This document shows, in pieces, positions 61,646-64,000 of a stretch of DNA of 64,000 bases. The stretch spans positions 4,713,501-4,777,500 of the forward strand of contig NZ_CP031168.1 in NCBI RefSeq assembly GCF_022354825.1, given 5' to 3'. Below the pieces are notes generated by a model. That model had not been told where the DNA came from. It searched no databases and saw only the letters and a program-made list of their open reading frames with translations. This DNA is from Paenibacillus sp. H1-7 (GTDB taxonomy: Bacteria; Bacillota; Bacilli; Paenibacillales; NBRC-103111). Numbering within the stretch: the stretch's first letter is position 1; every line of letters begins with the position of its first letter. The translations under genes and the position numbers were made by a program.

Positions 61646-62008
61646 TTATTCTCCGATGGTTTGACGGTCAGGAGCGGAGTAAGTAATAATCATTCGGCAT
61701 GGCTCCCAGCTGGTGGTCGTCGCATTGTGAGGTACATTGCGGGGGATCCGCAGCATCATGCCCGGCTCCAAATGGTAAGTCTCATCCCCTAAAGTGTGGT
61801 CGCATTCACCGGAGAGGACAAAGATGATTTCCTCACAATTCGGATGCACGTGCCTCGGGTTGGATTGACCGGCATTAATGTACACCATGCCAAAGGTCAT
61901 TTCGCTGGCAGGATCTATTTCCTGGCCGCACAGCCATTGAATCTTGCCCCAGCTTTCATTCAGTAATCGTTCCGCTTGCTGCTTTCTTAAATCGGATATG
62001 GTTGCCAT
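61646..62008 (-). CDS. Single-domain cupin protein
   Basis: A 120-residue cytoplasmic beta-barrel protein. The cupin motif 1 is ARHVHPNCEEIIFVLSGECDHTLG-like here (PRHVHPNCEEIIFVLSG), with two His and one Glu for metal binding. Motif 2 is GMMLRIPRNVPHNATT. It could be a sugar-acid isomerase or a small-molecule-binding protein; single-domain cupins cannot be assigned from sequence. It lies 24 bases downstream of the binding lipoprotein gene, with AAGGAG before the ATG. Confidence 0.85.
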   Translation of the reverse strand: MATISDLRKQQAERLLNESWGKIQWLCGQEIDPASEMTFGMVYINAGQSNPRHVHPNCEEIIFVLSGECDHTLGDETYHLEPGMMLRIPRNVPHNATTTSWEPCRMIITYSAPDRQTIGE

Positions 62009-62032
62009 TCACTCATTCTCCTTTTTTTATGT

Positions 62033-63541
62033 TTACTTAGCTGCTAAACGCTCTTTGTATGCGGCGTTCATCTCTTGGATAATTTTCTGGTAGTTAGGAT
62101 CCTGCTTCAAATCCGCGACGAACTTATCCCAAGCATCGATACCCGCCTTACCCATAATTACCTGAATTTTTAAATCGGCAATTTTTTTGTTATAGTCGGC
62201 GCCCAGCTTGTTATTTGTTTCCGACACAAGACCGATATCGCGAATAGGTACGCTGATTTTGGATTTGGCATCGATAATTTTCTTGTTTTTCTCGAAAATT
62301 TCTTTAGGCATCCCGGGCGCATACGCATACATGTATGGGTCGTGCTTCATAAACAGCTTACCGAACGATCCTGTTCCCAGGTTATCTTTGACCGCTTGCT
62401 CATTAGTCACGAAGAAGCCGTCTTCATTCTTATAGTGGACGCCTTCGATGCCATATTGGGATAAAGTGCTGCCTTCCGCGGAGGCACCATAATCAAGCAA
62501 GGACAGAAGCTTGCGCATCTTAGCCTCGGGAACCTTCTTCGGTATGGCGAAGACTCCGATAAATCCGCTGTTCTGCTGCTGGAAGGGTCCTGCTCCCGCT
62601 TCCAAGGAAACAATCGGCTCCCAGTTCACCTTCGGATCCCGCTTCCATTGATCATAGGTCCAGCGCCACATGGCTTCGATCGTTTCCGTCGTTACGCCAA
62701 CTCGGCCGGATGTTGCCAGATCAACCCACTGTTCGTTTTTCATGACTGAAAAATCGGGCGGTATCAGCTTTTCGTCGAACAGCTTTTTCCGGAATAGTAT
62801 CGATTCTCTCATCTCAGGTGTAAAGGTAATATCGATAAGCCCGCCGTCCTTCTCCTTCCACTTGCTGCTGGAGCCTGTATAAATGAACTCGATCTGGTCG
62901 TGAGTCCTCATCGTATAACCGAACGTATCCTTCTTCCCGTCCGGCTCCTTCTCTTTGAACACCTTCATTACCTGATATAACTCGTCAAGCGTGGTTGGCA
63001 TTTTCAATCCCAGCTTCTCCACCCAGTCTTTACGGATGAAAAATGTGGTACCTCCCTCCAAGGGACGCACAATGGGCACTACATAGTTCTTGCCGCCGAT
63101 TTTTTGGTTATCCCACATGCTTTTTGGTGAATCCATAAGGTTCTTATAGTCTTTCAAATAAGGGGTCAGATCCCAGAATGCCCCTTGCTTCACCATCGTC
63201 TGAAATTGGGCTTGATTGATACTTGGTAAACGGATCATATCCGGGAGATCGCCTGAAGCCAATAGGACATTAAGCTTATCATCAAACACCGTATCCGATA
63301 CCCAAGTGATGTTCAGCTTCGTATTGGTTCGTTTCTCAAATTCCTTCGTGACGGGGTTCTCCGGCGACGGCGGCTGAGCGATCGAAAAGTTACTGAAAAT
63401 GTTCAGCTCCATCGGCGCTTCCGTCTTACCGTCACCCGGCCGAGGCTCACTTCCTGTACCTCCATCCGAGCATGCCGTTGCAAGCAAAGTCATTACAGAC
63501 AGCGTGGCAATGAGTCCATGCTTCTTTGACCCTGTGTTCAT
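62033..63541 (-). CDS. LplA-like extracellular sugar-binding lipoprotein
   Basis: A 502-residue solute-binding lipoprotein, longer than and of a different subgroup to the four paralogues elsewhere in the window. The signal peptide ends LLATACSD near residue 23. LNITWVSDTVFDDKLNVLLASGDLPDMIRL near 80-110 and FFIRKDWVEKLGLKMPTTLDELYQVMKVFKEKEPDGKKDTFGY near 165-210 are typical of LplA/YtcQ binding proteins of Paenibacillus. AGGGGTCATGA precedes the ATG. It lies 31 bases downstream of an ABC permease gene, so this transporter set is complete locally, unlike the others. Confidence 0.92.
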   Translation of the reverse strand: MNTGSKKHGLIATLSVMTLLATACSDGGTGSEPRPGDGKTEAPMELNIFSNFSIAQPPSPENPVTKEFEKRTNTKLNITWVSDTVFDDKLNVLLASGDLPDMIRLPSINQAQFQTMVKQGAFWDLTPYLKDYKNLMDSPKSMWDNQKIGGKNYVVPIVRPLEGGTTFFIRKDWVEKLGLKMPTTLDELYQVMKVFKEKEPDGKKDTFGYTMRTHDQIEFIYTGSSSKWKEKDGGLIDITFTPEMRESILFRKKLFDEKLIPPDFSVMKNEQWVDLATSGRVGVTTETIEAMWRWTYDQWKRDPKVNWEPIVSLEAGAGPFQQQNSGFIGVFAIPKKVPEAKMRKLLSLLDYGASAEGSTLSQYGIEGVHYKNEDGFFVTNEQAVKDNLGTGSFGKLFMKHDPYMYAYAPGMPKEIFEKNKKIIDAKSKISVPIRDIGLVSETNNKLGADYNKKIADLKIQVIMGKAGIDAWDKFVADLKQDPNYQKIIQEMNAAYKERLAAK

Positions 63542-63572
63542 TTCATGACCCCCTAGTTAATAATAACCGCGG

Positions 63573-64000
63573 TCAGCCTTTGACCGAGCCAAGCATAACG
63601 CCTTTAGCGAAATGCTTTTGTAAAAACGGATATACTGCCAGAATGGGGAGCGTCGCGATGACAACGGCAGCCATTTTAATGGTTTGCTTGGGAAGCTGAT
63701 TCTCCGACACCATTTCAGCTGCAGCCGCCCCGCCTGTGGATGTTTCGGAATCGACGATCATCATCCTCAAAACCACTTGAAGAGGTGCCTTGGTGTAATC
63801 ATTAATAAACAAGATGGCGTTGAAAAACGTATTCCAATAGCCGACGGCATAAAACAAGCCGAAAGCCGCCAAGGCCGGCGCTGACAGCGGGAGCACGATA
63901 CGGAAAAAGGTGCTTAGATCGTTGCAGCCGTCAATCATCGCCGCATCCTCCAGCTCGGCGGGAATGCTATCAAAAAAGCTTTTCATTAATATCACATTCC
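63573..64000 (-). CDS. ABC sugar transporter permease, LplC-like (3' part only)
   Basis: The C-terminal 142 or so codons of a carbohydrate ABC permease; the gene begins beyond the right edge. The cytoplasmic EAA-loop EDAAMIDGCNDLSTFFRIVLPLSAPALAAFGLFYAVGYWN docks onto the ATPase. Two to three membrane segments follow, and the protein ends in HFAKGVMLGSVKG, the conserved C-terminus of LplC/YtcP-type permeases. It is the inner-membrane partner of the binding lipoprotein just downstream. Confidence 0.92.
   Translation of the reverse strand, partial: NVILMKSFFDSIPAELEDAAMIDGCNDLSTFFRIVLPLSAPALAAFGLFYAVGYWNTFFNAILFINDYTKAPLQVVLRMMIVDSETSTGGAAAAEMVSENQLPKQTIKMAAVVIATLPILAVYPFLQKHFAKGVMLGSVKG

Noticed and set aside
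1..64000. CRISPR arrays, tRNA or rRNA genes, intact insertion sequences
   Set aside because: No regularly spaced repeats, cloverleaf-like segments, rRNA-like sequence or transposase motifs were seen by eye.

Overview
The window looks like the chromosome of a soil- or insect-associated Paenibacillus/Cohnella-type Gram-positive spore former. The reasons are the strong AGGAGG-type ribosome sites, several paralogous lipoprotein sugar-binding proteins, a YesM/YesN two-component pair, many cupin-AraC regulators, a YjcZ-type small peptide and CcpA-like cre sequences. No rRNA, tRNA, CRISPR array or intact insertion sequence was seen. Assignments come from reading translated sequence and motifs, without database searches.

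Left part (1-19.4 kb, mostly minus strand) is a glycosaminoglycan or uronic-acid polysaccharide utilisation region. It holds the start of an LplB-type permease, a YesN-like response regulator, an unusually long YesM-like kinase, a binding lipoprotein, a GH88 gene with its middle deleted, a Cys-type sulfatase and a short heparinase II/III-like remnant. An AraC regulator reads divergently. Next come four Gfo/Idh/MocA proteins (one lacking the catalytic signature), a DUF1080 (3-keto-glycoside hydrolase-like) protein, a second binding lipoprotein and a 1,040-residue chondroitin ABC lyase-like PL8 enzyme without a signal peptide.

The centre (19.4-43.5 kb) is specialised and probably acquired. A two-gene azole-forming peptide (TOMM) maturation unit, a ThiF/ocin-like protein plus a fused leader-binding/YcaO cyclodehydratase, has no recognisable precursor beside it. 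A YjcZ-like 35-residue peptide lies on the plus strand. A complete Tc (toxin complex) locus follows: a TcB-TcC fusion ending in a predicted restriction-endonuclease-fold effector, and an A component split into two translationally coupled genes. The A subunit starts with peptidoglycan-binding-like domains.

The right part (43.6-64 kb) returns to sugar uptake and regulation. It has two more paralogous binding lipoproteins without neighbouring permeases, a DUF1861 protein, four AraC regulators, a GH78 rhamnosidase-like enzyme and an MFS transporter. A small HxlR-controlled unit (NmrA-like reductase plus DUF2269 membrane protein) carries matching palindromic operators. The last unit has an ABC permease (cut by the window end), a binding lipoprotein, a cupin, a TIM-barrel isomerase, an UPF0261/Tm-1-like protein, a PEP-hydrolase-like TIM barrel and a TauE-type exporter.

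Working picture: several carbohydrate modules, each with its own sensor, binding lipoprotein and cytoplasmic enzymes, probably under catabolite control. They flank a toxin island of an insect-type Tc toxin and an orphan TOMM unit.
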